The notes under the pieces: generated by a model
Seen by the model: only the letters and a program-made list of their open reading frames with translations
The model's database searches: none
Told to the model about the DNA's origin: nothing
Part shown: one piece after another, positions 51,926 to 59,719 of the stretch
Position numbering within the stretch: position 1 is the first letter of the stretch
Layout of the letters: every line of letters begins with the position of its first letter
Translations under genes and position numbers: made by a program
Origin: JAHEDH01 sp963753285
Lineage (GTDB): Bacteria > Actinomycetota > Acidimicrobiia > Spongiisociales > ZC4RG35
DNA: 64,000 bases
Assembly (NCBI GenBank): GCA_963753285.1
Contig: CAVWBT010000010.1
Coordinates: 186,001-250,000 of the forward strand
Reading direction: 5' to 3'

Positions 51926-51937
51926 GCAAACGATTGC
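51926..51937. promoter_or_regulatory. LacI-type operator site 9 (GCAAACGATTGC)
   Basis: Same variant as site 7, with both flanking bases (T and A) completing the 14-mer. It lies 32 bp upstream of the cupin start. A weaker copy, GCAAACGAATGA, lies about 57 bp further upstream at 51,983. Confidence 0.78.
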
Positions 51938-52046
51938 AGGGTCCTTTCTGCGAAGGCCGACGCGCCGAAGTCGCAAACGAATGACACCCGGATGGGAGCG
52001 GCGGGTGTTGCGGTGTCGCCGGGCTCTCCTCCCGACGACACCCACT

Positions 52047-52365
52047 TTCTGCGTTCGCGCCCTCCCAGTCCTCGATCTGCCAGGTGGTCGGCCCGATCAC
52101 GATCCCGATCGGACCGTTGTGTTCGGTGATCGGATCGTCGGTCTGGCCGGTCCATGAGGCGATCAGACCGGGCTTGTCGGGGATGACGATCGGATCGTCC
52201 GGCGTGTCGTTGCTCTCGTCGTATTCCTCGCCGTCGATGGTGACCGTGCCGGAGCACGGACCATCGACGACGCCGAGCGCGATCGCGGGGAAGGTGAAGA
52301 TGGTGGCGATGACCGCCAGTCCAAGCACCAATCCGAGGCGCCGCGCGAATGCTGGTCCTGCTCAT
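52047..52365 (-). pseudogene. Remnant of a membrane-anchored protein gene
   Basis: ATG 52365 begins MSRTSIRA; one extra base in the following GCGGCG run would join it to RLGLVLGLAVIATIFTFPAIALG, a signal-anchor segment, and then an exported region (CSGTVTIDGEEYDESNDTP, PDKPGLIASWTGQTD). After about 52,047 the frame runs into unrelated sequence near the cupin promoter, so the C-terminus seems lost. I see no other gene in 51,938-52,589. Confidence 0.45.
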
Positions 52366-52589
52366 GATCAGAAGATCACCGACCTCTCCTCTCGATACAT
52401 GAGTGCCGGTCGCTCACGGTCTGACCCGGGATCGGGTGTGGACGGAGGACCTGCGAGCGTGCGCGCGGACCCAGTGCCCACGCTCGGCGGCGAGAGACCG
52501 GACAACTCCCATCTCACAACCATGCCGGTGAGGTCTCGGGAGGCAATGGGTCGTCGGTCGGGTTGTGGCTCGGGCCGGGTCGGGTGGCC

Positions 52590-53594
52590 TCACGTCAACG
52601 GGAACGGCGACTGCACCCACCAGGGCACGTTCGACGTCTCGATGCGAACCACCCACTTGACCCACCAGAAGCCGCGTCGGTCCGGGGCGACGATCCGCGC
52701 CGGGAAGCCGTGTCCGGCGCTCAGCGGCTCGCCACCCGCGTGGGTGACCAGCCACAGCCGGTCCAGATCGCGAATCGGGAACCTGCGCGAGTAGCCGGTC
52801 GCGGATCGGACCTCGATGCTGCGGGCCGACCCGGCATCGACGAGACGGTCGAGCCGGACCCCCTCCCAGTGCTGTTCGGAGTACCAGCCGCTCGTGCAGT
52901 CCAGAACTGCAGTGATCGTCTCTCGACCGGCGTCTCCGATCTCGCCGATCCCGTAGGTGACACCGTCGATGTCGAGGCGCCAGTCGGCTGCCTCCATGCG
53001 CTGGACCCGGTCGTCGAACCATTGTGTGACGGGCATGCCGGGCGGGTCGAACGAGGATCGTTCGTGCGAGCCGGTGAATCTCCGTTCTGCACCCTTCGAA
53101 CCGGCCGCCGCCAGGCTCTGTTCCCACGCCGCCCAGGTGGTGGTCGCGAGCGCTGCCAGCCCGGCGGTCCGGAGGAAGGTGCGGCGGCTGAGATCGCCGG
53201 ACGTGGGTCGCACCGGATGGGATCGATAGTGCACCAGCAGCATCGTCAGAGCGATCAGGCCACCACCGACGTGGATCTGCATGACGGTCAGCGGCCCGAT
53301 TCGGGTGGTGACGTCGGCCGCATGGATCAGCCCGGACGCCAGCGTGGTGACGATGAGGCCGAGCAGAAGGTAGGACGCCCAGCGCGTCGGCCGCCGACGT
53401 CGTGCTCCACTCGAGATGATCGCCGACTTCCAGGGTGCGGTGGCTGCCACGGCAAGACCGGTCACGGCGTGGACCACTGCTGGGTCGATCGTCCAGTCGC
53501 GACCGACCGTGTTCGAGAACAGTCCGCTCAGGACGGCAGCCGGACCGAGGACCAGCAATGCCAGATTCGTGCGTCGCCTCGTGGCCGAGTCCAT
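52590..53594 (-). CDS. Molybdopterin-dependent sulfite-oxidase-family protein with haem-b-type membrane domain
   Basis: 334 residues. N-terminal part with four membrane helices and paired histidines (His42, 91, 108, 122) as in small cytochrome b domains; an internal twin-arginine motif SRRTFLRTAG at about 136-145; then the sulfite-oxidase Moco fold with the probable Mo-ligand Cys233 (AVLDCTSGW) and HGFPARIVAPDRRGFWWVKW. It resembles a fusion of the membrane haem and catalytic parts of MsrP-like reductases. It may reduce or oxidise a sulfur or N-oxide compound outside the membrane. Confidence 0.82.
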   Translation of the reverse strand: MDSATRRRTNLALLVLGPAAVLSGLFSNTVGRDWTIDPAVVHAVTGLAVAATAPWKSAIISSGARRRRPTRWASYLLLGLIVTTLASGLIHAADVTTRIGPLTVMQIHVGGGLIALTMLLVHYRSHPVRPTSGDLSRRTFLRTAGLAALATTTWAAWEQSLAAAGSKGAERRFTGSHERSSFDPPGMPVTQWFDDRVQRMEAADWRLDIDGVTYGIGEIGDAGRETITAVLDCTSGWYSEQHWEGVRLDRLVDAGSARSIEVRSATGYSRRFPIRDLDRLWLVTHAGGEPLSAGHGFPARIVAPDRRGFWWVKWVVRIETSNVPWWVQSPFPLT

Positions 53595-53682
53595 TCCCGT
53601 CAGGGTACGGCCCGGGCGAGGTGTTCACGCGGGTCGCAGGAGTCCGATCCGAGGTCCTCGAGGACGATCCGAGGATCCATGT

Positions 53683-54480
53683 CTAGCGCACAGCGAAGAA
53701 CCCGAGCGCGATCGCTTGGTTGCCACTGCTCTCGACGGCGAGGACCTCCAGTTCGTACGTCGCGCCGGAGCGGAGGAATCCGTCCGGGACGGCAACAGAC
53801 GTCGTTGTCGAGGGCAGGTGGATATCGAATACGGGGACCGATGCACCATCGGCGTCGACGTCGTCGATCGACGTGACGATCACCTCGTACCCGGTGATGG
53901 TGACATCGTCCGACTCCAGGCTCTCGGTCACGGGCTCCCAGGACACCGTCAGCTCGCCGGCGTTCACGAAGGCGTCGACTCGATCCTCGTCGTCGCTCAG
54001 CGCCGGCGACGTGATGACCGGTGCGGCCGGGATGACCGAGGTGAACCGGGCCGACCCCGTCCAGCTCACACCGTCGACGTCGACAGCCGAAGCTTCGTAG
54101 GTCCCCTCGGGGAACTGCCCGAGGAGGTTGTCGATCGGGTATTCGTCGTTCGGGGGCTCGCGTGACTCGAAGAACAGGTCGGCCAGACCCAGCTCGCCCA
54201 ACGGTCCGTCAGGTGTCACCGCCAGAAGCATCTCACCCGATGGGCTCCGGAGACAGAACACAGCCCATCCATCGCCGCCGAACAGGCCATGAACCCCCGT
54301 GTCCGCGTCGGTCGCGTTGTGCTCGATGTACAGCTTCGCCTCCGCCATCGGCTCGCCTTCGGTCGGGCAGAGGTCGGCCGTGTCCTCTGCGCCCGATGAT
54401 GGTGCGCCAGTTTCGGCGGTGGCGGCACACCCACCGATGATCACGACCAGACCCAGAGTGGCGATGAAACGTGTTGACAT
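53683..54480 (-). CDS. Exported lipoprotein with fibronectin-III-like domain
   Basis: 265 residues. ATG 54480 has GGAGGAG upstream. Signal peptide with lipobox IIGGC (Cys about 18). The C-terminal half (PVITSPALSDD, LTVSWEPVTES, ATYELEVLAVESSGNQAIA) looks like a fibronectin type III domain. Function unknown. It lies downstream of the sensor kinase gene, with paired GCTGAC boxes in between, which suggests control by the neighbouring response regulator. Confidence 0.75.
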   Translation of the reverse strand: MSTRFIATLGLVVIIGGCAATAETGAPSSGAEDTADLCPTEGEPMAEAKLYIEHNATDADTGVHGLFGGDGWAVFCLRSPSGEMLLAVTPDGPLGELGLADLFFESREPPNDEYPIDNLLGQFPEGTYEASAVDVDGVSWTGSARFTSVIPAAPVITSPALSDDEDRVDAFVNAGELTVSWEPVTESLESDDVTITGYEVIVTSIDDVDADGASVPVFDIHLPSTTTSVAVPDGFLRSGATYELEVLAVESSGNQAIALGFFAVR

Positions 54481-54524
54481 GACGGTCTCCTCCTGAACGG
54501 ACGCCGACACGATCGCTCCCCGGC

Positions 54525-54560
54525 GCTGACGTCCGGCTGACGCGTCAGCCGGCGTTCAGC
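54525..54560. promoter_or_regulatory. Putative response-regulator boxes before the lipoprotein gene
   Basis: GCTGAC at 54,525 and 54,536 (11-bp spacing), followed by the opposite orientation GTCAGC at 54,544 and TTCAGC at 54,555 (again 11 bp). Direct repeats one helix turn apart are typical of OmpR/PhoB-type regulators. The same core occurs in front of the regulator and PepSY genes at 56.6 kb. They overlap the last codons of the kinase gene. Confidence 0.55.
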
Positions 54561-55878
54561 TGATCGCAGGCATCCGTAGTTCGAACGTCGCGCCTCGCCC
54601 GTCGACGAGGCGCAGCGATCCGTTGTGGCGCTCGGCGATCTCCCTGGCGATCGCGAGCCCGAGTCCGGTTCCACCGTGTGTCGGCGTCCGCGAATCGTCG
54701 GCCCTTCCGAATCGCTCGAAGATGACTTGTGCCACGCTGGGGTCGACACCGGCACCGTCGTCGGTGATCTTCAGCACGGCTTCGCCCTCGACTTCGTTGA
54801 GCGCAACCAGAACGGTGGAGGACGCGTGTCGTTCGGCGTTGTCCAGGAGGTTCCTGATCGCCCGTGCCAGCTGGGCGCGATCTCCGAGGACGTGCGCCCC
54901 GGAGAGGCCTGAGCGATCGACGAGGACCCGGCCGCGAGTGGAGAGTCGTTCGAGCTCCCGCATCACGATGTCGTCCAGGTCGAGCGGAGTCGGATCGAAT
55001 CGGAGCGACCCACCGTCGGCTCTTGCGAGCTCGAGCAGGTCTTCGGTCAGCCGTTGCATGCCGACCACCTCCTCGAGGGCTTCTCCAAGGACCGTCCGAG
55101 GATCGTCCGGATTGGCTTGCTCGACCTCGAGAGACGTTCGGAGACGGGTCAACGGGCTGCGCAGTTCGTGCGATGCGTCGGCCACGAAGCGCTGTTGGCG
55201 GTCGATGGAACGCTGCAGACGCTCGAGCATGCGGTTCATCGTCTCGGCGAGGCGCTGGACTTCGTCGTCTGAGCTTGGAACCGGGACCCGGCGGTCGAGT
55301 TCCGTCACTCCGATCGTCTGAACCTCGTCGGTGATCGCCTGAACCGGCCGGAGGGTTCGACCGACGAACACCCATATGAGCCAGCCGAGGGCGAGGTCGA
55401 GCAGCGGGACGGTGATCGCGAGGCCCCCGATGAGAGCAGCGATGCTCTCGCCGACGACGTCGGCGCTCGTCCCGACATGGATGACGCCACCGGCGTCGAG
55501 GCGACGTGTGAGCACTCGAAACGAGTCGTCGTCGACTGGAAGCCCGTCGAGCGTTCGGAAGACGCGCTCCGACGTCTGCGGCGTCGGGATTCGCAGTGGT
55601 GGGGCTTGTGACAGGTTGGGACTTGACGCGACCACGCGGCCATCGACACCGATGATCTGGACGAATTGCTCTGGGGCCGCTCCCGCCTCGAAGTCGGCTC
55701 CGAATCGTGCGAATTGAGCCACCGCATCGGTTGCTCGCCGTTCGAGTGTCTCGTCGAGCGTTGCGGTCAAGCTCGCCCGTTGAAATACGGTGAGCCCAAC
55801 CGACCCGATTGCCAGGACCGCCGTCGTGGCGGCGACCGCGCTCAACGTGACCCGAAGCCTGAGCGACCGACGGTTCAT
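54556..55878 (-). CDS. Sensor histidine kinase (two-component system 1)
   Basis: 440 residues: two membrane helices (about 10-30 and 145-175) around an extracytoplasmic sensor, HAMP linker (RTLRPVQAITDEV), HisKA with His237 in ADASHELRSPLTRL, and HATPase with NLLDNAERHA, DDGAGVD and GTGLGLAIA. ATG 55878 overlaps the regulator stop (ATGA). The operon with the response regulator, and the PepSY gene diverging upstream, suggest sensing of the cell envelope or of a metal/proteolysis signal. Confidence 0.92.
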   Translation of the reverse strand: MNRRSLRLRVTLSAVAATTAVLAIGSVGLTVFQRASLTATLDETLERRATDAVAQFARFGADFEAGAAPEQFVQIIGVDGRVVASSPNLSQAPPLRIPTPQTSERVFRTLDGLPVDDDSFRVLTRRLDAGGVIHVGTSADVVGESIAALIGGLAITVPLLDLALGWLIWVFVGRTLRPVQAITDEVQTIGVTELDRRVPVPSSDDEVQRLAETMNRMLERLQRSIDRQQRFVADASHELRSPLTRLRTSLEVEQANPDDPRTVLGEALEEVVGMQRLTEDLLELARADGGSLRFDPTPLDLDDIVMRELERLSTRGRVLVDRSGLSGAHVLGDRAQLARAIRNLLDNAERHASSTVLVALNEVEGEAVLKITDDGAGVDPSVAQVIFERFGRADDSRTPTHGGTGLGLAIAREIAERHNGSLRLVDGRGATFELRMPAIS

Positions 55879-56561
55879 CCACCCTCCGGGTCGAGTCGGT
55901 AGCCGACACCTCGCACCGTTTGAATGCTGTGTCGGCCGAACGGTTCGTCGATCCGGGTGCGCAGTCGCCTGATGTAGACCTCGACGATGTTGAGGTCGCC
56001 GTCGAAGCCATAGTCCCAGACGCCGTCGACGATCTGCGTCTTCGACAGCACTTCGCCCGCTCGGCGCATCAAGAACTCGAGCACGTCGAACTGTCGTGCC
56101 GTCAACACGACTTCGCTGTCGCCTCGCCAGACCCTGCGCTGGAGTGGATCGATGCGGAGGTCACCCGCGGAGACCGGCGCTGGGTCTCTGCCAGCGGATC
56201 GCCTGAGCAGGGCTCGGATCCTCGCGACGAGGACCGCGAACGAGAATGGCTTCGTCAGGTAGTCGTCCGCCCCGGTGTCGAGTGCTTCGGCCTCGTCGAG
56301 ATCGCCACTCTTGGCCGTCAGCATGATGATCGGCGTCCAGTTTCCGGCGTCTCGCAGGTCGGCGCAGATCTCGTAGCCGTTCCGCCCCGGCAGCAGGATG
56401 TCGAGGATGATCACGTCGTACGTGCCCTCGGTCGCCATCCACAGGCCGTCGGTCCCGGTCAGGGCGACGTCGACCGTGAATCCCTCCGCCTGGAGCCCGC
56501 GTTTCACCGACGCGGCGATCCGCTTGTCGTCCTCGACGATCAGCACCTTCACACGCTGCAT
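55875..56561 (-). CDS. Response regulator, OmpR/PhoB family (two-component system 1)
   Basis: 228 residues. Receiver domain with acidic pair Asp11-Asp12 and phosphorylation site Asp54 (DVIILDILLPG), Lys in DDYLTKPFSF; winged-helix DNA-binding domain with VVLTARQFDVLEFLM and VRGVGYRLDPEGG at the end. It probably binds the 11-bp-spaced CTGAC/GTCAG repeats in its own promoter region and near 54.5 kb. Confidence 0.92.
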   Translation of the reverse strand: MQRVKVLIVEDDKRIAASVKRGLQAEGFTVDVALTGTDGLWMATEGTYDVIILDILLPGRNGYEICADLRDAGNWTPIIMLTAKSGDLDEAEALDTGADDYLTKPFSFAVLVARIRALLRRSAGRDPAPVSAGDLRIDPLQRRVWRGDSEVVLTARQFDVLEFLMRRAGEVLSKTQIVDGVWDYGFDGDLNIVEVYIRRLRTRIDEPFGRHSIQTVRGVGYRLDPEGG

Positions 56562-56574
56562 TCTTCCACGGTGT

Positions 56575-56636
56575 GCCTGACGCGAGCCTGACTCTGCGCT
56601 GACCGGCCCCGTTCGAGGGTCAGCGCACCGTCAGCG
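56575..56636. promoter_or_regulatory. Putative response-regulator boxes in the divergent RR/PepSY promoter
   Basis: GCCTGAC at 56,575 and 56,586 (11-bp spacing) and GCTGAC at 56,598, then GTCAGCG in opposite orientation at 56,619 and 56,630 (11-bp spacing). The two sets point outward to the regulator (minus) and the PepSY gene (plus). The core matches the boxes at 54.5 kb. Confidence 0.6.
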
Positions 56637-56705
56637 TTCGTGTCGTACGTTGACCCCGATCATCGATCCCGCTCCATGCGGGCCTTCGATCTCAGGAGGT
56701 CGAGA

Positions 56706-57032
56706 ATGCAGAAGAAGACGAAGATCATGCTGGGGGTCGCAGCTGTCGCCGTGGCGGGGGCCATCCCGCTCAGCGGGATCGCCGGGGCCGTTGCAGGAGA
56801 GATCGACCAGCCAATCACCGGAGACGCGCTCGAGAAGGCCAGCGATGCCGCGCTGACCTTCATCGGCGAGGGGCGAGTCACCGACACCGAGGTCGGTGAC
56901 GAGGAGAGCTTCTACGAAGTCGAGATCACCCGCGAGGACGGCACCCAGGTCGACGTGCAGCTGGACGAGGCGTTCGTCGTGGTTGGCTCGGAGGACGAGA
57001 CTCCGGGCGAGAACGAAGCGAACGCAGATTGA
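56706..57032 (+). CDS. Secreted or membrane-anchored PepSY-domain protein
   Basis: 108 residues from ATG 56706, which follows AGGAGGT. N-terminal hydrophobic segment (KIMLGVAAVAVAGAIPLSG) as signal peptide or anchor, then a PepSY domain (DALEKASDAALTFIGEGRVTDTEVGDEESFYEVEI). PepSY proteins inhibit or regulate extracytoplasmic proteases and often accompany two-component systems, as here, where the gene diverges from the regulator. Confidence 0.85.
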   Translation: MQKKTKIMLGVAAVAVAGAIPLSGIAGAVAGEIDQPITGDALEKASDAALTFIGEGRVTDTEVGDEESFYEVEITREDGTQVDVQLDEAFVVVGSEDETPGENEANAD

Positions 57033-57054
57033 CTGCCGCGCGGCCGGCGCGAGT

Positions 57055-57117
57055 TCACCGGGTCGCCGAACGAAGTCTCAACACGACCATCGCGATGGTG
57101 CCGATCAGGAGAAGCAT
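57055..57117 (-). CDS. 20-residue single-helix membrane peptide
   Basis: ATG 57117 to TGA 57055; GGAGG lies seven bases upstream, one of the best Shine-Dalgarno sites in the window. The product (MLLLIGTIAMVVLRLRSATR) is a single hydrophobic helix with a basic C-terminus. It lies 21 bp after the antiporter stop and is probably co-transcribed with it. Tiny membrane peptides are known as transporter partners (KdpF for example), so a role with the antiporter is plausible but unproven. Confidence 0.55.
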   Translation of the reverse strand: MLLLIGTIAMVVLRLRSATR

Positions 57118-57138
57118 CGGGTCACCTCCAAGAGACGA

Positions 57139-58968
57139 TCATCGCGACATGAGCCGTTCCTCACGGGCGCCGACGTTGAATGCGTCTGCTCCCGGGATGG
57201 CGAGATAGACGACCTCATCCCCCGGTGACAGCCGGGCGCTGGTCGCGTAGGGGGCGGACTCGAACCGGTTGACGACTGCCAGGGGGAACATCCCGGGGTC
57301 GTCGGGCCACGGTGCGACCGAGAAGTCCGTCTCGACCTCGGAATCGCCGGTCACTGGAACCGTGCCAAGTAGCGCCCTGCCGGTCGCAGTCGCGTGCTCC
57401 CAATCGAGGAGATCCTCTGGAGCGCGGATGATCGAGATGCCGGACGCCTTCAACAGGCTACGGAACGTCTGGGAGTCGGAGTCGCGGAGGATCACCGACA
57501 CGTTGGGCACCCCTGCCTCGACTGCCATTTGCGCGGCGAGCACGTTCACCTCTGCGTTCGGTGTTGCTGCGATCAGCGTGTCTCGCTTGTCGATGCCTGC
57601 GGACTCGAGTGTGACGTCGTCCAGACCGCTCCCGGCGAGCACGTCGAGCCCCTCCATTTCACCAGCCACCTGGTGTTCCCGGTTGGTGTCGATCAGCGTG
57701 ACCGGTGTCGAGCTGCGCAGCGCCAAAGCGAGATCGCGGGCGATCGGACCGGCCCCGACGATGAGCGCACCTTTGCGTCCGCCCGCCCGGACCAGGTCGC
57801 CGGTGGAGCGGAGCCACTTCACACCCAGGGTGAGGAGAACCGGAACGGTGGCCGTCGTGAACAGCGCCATGAAGACGAGGATGGAGAAGACGTCCTGATC
57901 GATCAGGCCCTGCACGAGTGCGATCTCGGCCACGATGATCTCGACGGCTCCACGCCCGTTCATCCCGGAGCCGATCACCAGCCCCTCGCGCCATCCGTTG
58001 CGGCTGGGCAGGTAGAACAGGGCGGTGCCGACGATCTTGCCGACGGTCGCGAGCACCACGATGCCTATCAGCAGGGCGAGATCGGTGCGGAACACGTCGA
58101 GTGAGACCTGGAAGCCTGCCGAGACGAAGAAGAACGGCGCCAGGAGTCCGACCGACACCGTTCGCAGCTTCTGCTCGGTGTCGCGCGCCACCTTGGCCCC
58201 CAAGAGATCGCCGTCGAGAAGGAGTCCGGCGACGAATGCCCCGAGAATGGCGTGGATGCCTGCGAGTTCGGCCGTCCATGCGACCGCCATGCCGAAGACG
58301 ATCACGGCGAGGAGTGCAGCGCCGTTGTCGAATTCCCGATCCTTGACGAAGCGCTTGACCCTCGGCAGCACCATGGTGGTGACGAGTAACGCTCCGAGCA
58401 CGAACGCCATGGCGCGAAGGCCGGCGATGGCGCCTGTCGCCAGCGAGATGCCGTCACTCGTGCCGGGACCGATCACCGCGGCGAACACGATCAGAACGGC
58501 GAGGTCGGACAGCAGAGCTGCGGCGACGAGCACGTGGGCGATCCTGGTGTCGAGGATCTTGAGATCCACGAGGATTCTCGACTTCGTCGCGAGCGACGTG
58601 ACGCCCATCGCAAGACCCACGAACAACGACTCGAGCAGTGAACGGCCAACAGCCAGCATGAGCGCCATCCCGAGGGCCGTCGGGACGATGAAGCCGCCCA
58701 CCGCTGCCAGCAGGCCGGGCATCGAGGCTTTCCGGAGATCGCCGAGATCGAGATGCATCCCGATGTACAGCATCATGAGCAGGATGCCGAACTCGCCGAG
58801 GATGGTGATCGCCTCGTCGCCTGCGAGGAGCCCGAGCATCGGTGGACCGAGAACGATTCCGGCGACGATCTCTCCGAGGATCGACGGGTAGCCGATCCTC
58901 GTGGCGAGGCGTCCGCCGGCGAGCGCAGCCGCCAGGACGAGGGCGATCATCAGGATCTCATGGTGCAT
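57139..58968 (-). CDS. CPA2-family cation/proton antiporter, KefB type, with RCK domains
   Basis: 609 residues. About 12 membrane helices (MIALVLAAALAGGRLATRIGYPSILGEIVAGI at the start), then a TrkA-N Rossmann domain (GALIVGAGPIARDLALAL, VTLIDTNRE) and a TrkA-C domain at the end. It exchanges Na+ or K+ for protons and is gated by nucleotide binding. AGGAGG precedes ATG 58968. Downstream is the small membrane peptide; upstream the NuoB-like gene, both on the same strand. Confidence 0.9.
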   Translation of the reverse strand: MHHEILMIALVLAAALAGGRLATRIGYPSILGEIVAGIVLGPPMLGLLAGDEAITILGEFGILLMMLYIGMHLDLGDLRKASMPGLLAAVGGFIVPTALGMALMLAVGRSLLESLFVGLAMGVTSLATKSRILVDLKILDTRIAHVLVAAALLSDLAVLIVFAAVIGPGTSDGISLATGAIAGLRAMAFVLGALLVTTMVLPRVKRFVKDREFDNGAALLAVIVFGMAVAWTAELAGIHAILGAFVAGLLLDGDLLGAKVARDTEQKLRTVSVGLLAPFFFVSAGFQVSLDVFRTDLALLIGIVVLATVGKIVGTALFYLPSRNGWREGLVIGSGMNGRGAVEIIVAEIALVQGLIDQDVFSILVFMALFTTATVPVLLTLGVKWLRSTGDLVRAGGRKGALIVGAGPIARDLALALRSSTPVTLIDTNREHQVAGEMEGLDVLAGSGLDDVTLESAGIDKRDTLIAATPNAEVNVLAAQMAVEAGVPNVSVILRDSDSQTFRSLLKASGISIIRAPEDLLDWEHATATGRALLGTVPVTGDSEVETDFSVAPWPDDPGMFPLAVVNRFESAPYATSARLSPGDEVVYLAIPGADAFNVGAREERLMSR

Positions 58969-59001
58969 GCCGAACCTCCTCGTCTCGTCTCCGTCTCGTC
59001 T

Positions 59002-59472
59002 TCATCCGATTCCGGCTCCGGACAAGTGGATGCGGCGGTCGGCCGGTTGGGATCGACACAGCGCGAACACCGGTTCGAGGAGCGCCTCGGGCCGGCCGAA
59101 GATGCAGTCCGGAATCGTGACGTCGACCGGGAGCAGATCGGAGACCGGGGTCGATGCCACCAGTGGTTCGGTCCAGAATCGTGTCGCGCCCGGGCAGACG
59201 CCGGAGGCGATCACCACTTTGGGCTCGGGTATCGAGTCGTACACCTGTCGGCAACTCGGCCCGGAGCCTTCCAGGACCCGCTCGGAGACCACCAGGAAGT
59301 GCAGTCCGACGTCGCCGAGGTCGATGCGGTTGCTCCGGAAGCGGATCAGGTCGAAGGAGCCGGACTCACCCGGATTGCCGCGACACCAGCACGGGCCGTG
59401 TTGGAGGAGCCACACGTTCGGCCGCCCAGGCAACGCCTCGGCGGGTTCGAGGTCTCGCAGCCGGGAGATCAC
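59002..59472 (-). CDS. NuoB / [NiFe]-hydrogenase small-subunit-like Fe-S protein (orphan)
   Basis: 156 residues from GTG 59472. It matches the NADH dehydrogenase 20-kDa subunit/hydrogenase small subunit family: GPCWCRGNPG (Cys28, 30), ASGVCPGATRFW (Cys93), LPVDVTIPDCIFGRPEALL (Cys123). These four cysteines are the usual 4Fe-4S ligands, but the first pair is CxC and not CC or CxxC. No large subunit or other complex I or hydrogenase genes are nearby. It might link to the antiporter next to it in an Mrp/complex-I-like way; this is speculation. Confidence 0.7.
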   Translation of the reverse strand: MISRLRDLEPAEALPGRPNVWLLQHGPCWCRGNPGESGSFDLIRFRSNRIDLGDVGLHFLVVSERVLEGSGPSCRQVYDSIPEPKVVIASGVCPGATRFWTEPLVASTPVSDLLPVDVTIPDCIFGRPEALLEPVFALCRSQPADRRIHLSGAGIG

Positions 59473-59638
59473 GATGATCCGTCCCGGGTCGGTCGGGCCG
59501 GACGGTGCGTGGTGATGGCACGATCGTGCGAGATCCGTACGACGCTCGCCGAGGAGTGCGGTCCCGTACAGTGGGCTTCGATCTGGCGTCCCATGTACAG
59601 AGTATGGGAAGCGCGGTTGACGACGATCGTCCGGTCAT

Positions 59639-59655
59639 GTGACGTTTGTGTGACA
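59639..59655. promoter_or_regulatory. GTGAC direct repeats before the MtrA-like regulator
   Basis: GTGACG (59,639-59,644) and GTGACA (59,650-59,655), 11 bp apart, in the 247-bp divergent gap between the NuoB-like gene and the regulator gene. A -35-like TTGACG lies at 59,617. Such repeats are typical OmpR-family binding sites. The rest of the gap (59,473-59,719) holds nothing I can support. Confidence 0.45.
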
Positions 59656-59719
59656 TCTCGGCCGGCGTCGGGGTCCCTCGGTAGCGTCGGATCACAGCAA
59701 CGGCGCAGAGCGAGAGACG

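Noticed and set aside
51524..52045. N-terminal extension of the molybdenum hydroxylase to 52,045
   Set aside because: The extra 174 codons are antisense-like Arg-rich sequence covering the cupin gene in another frame; the real start is the ATG overlapping the cupin stop.
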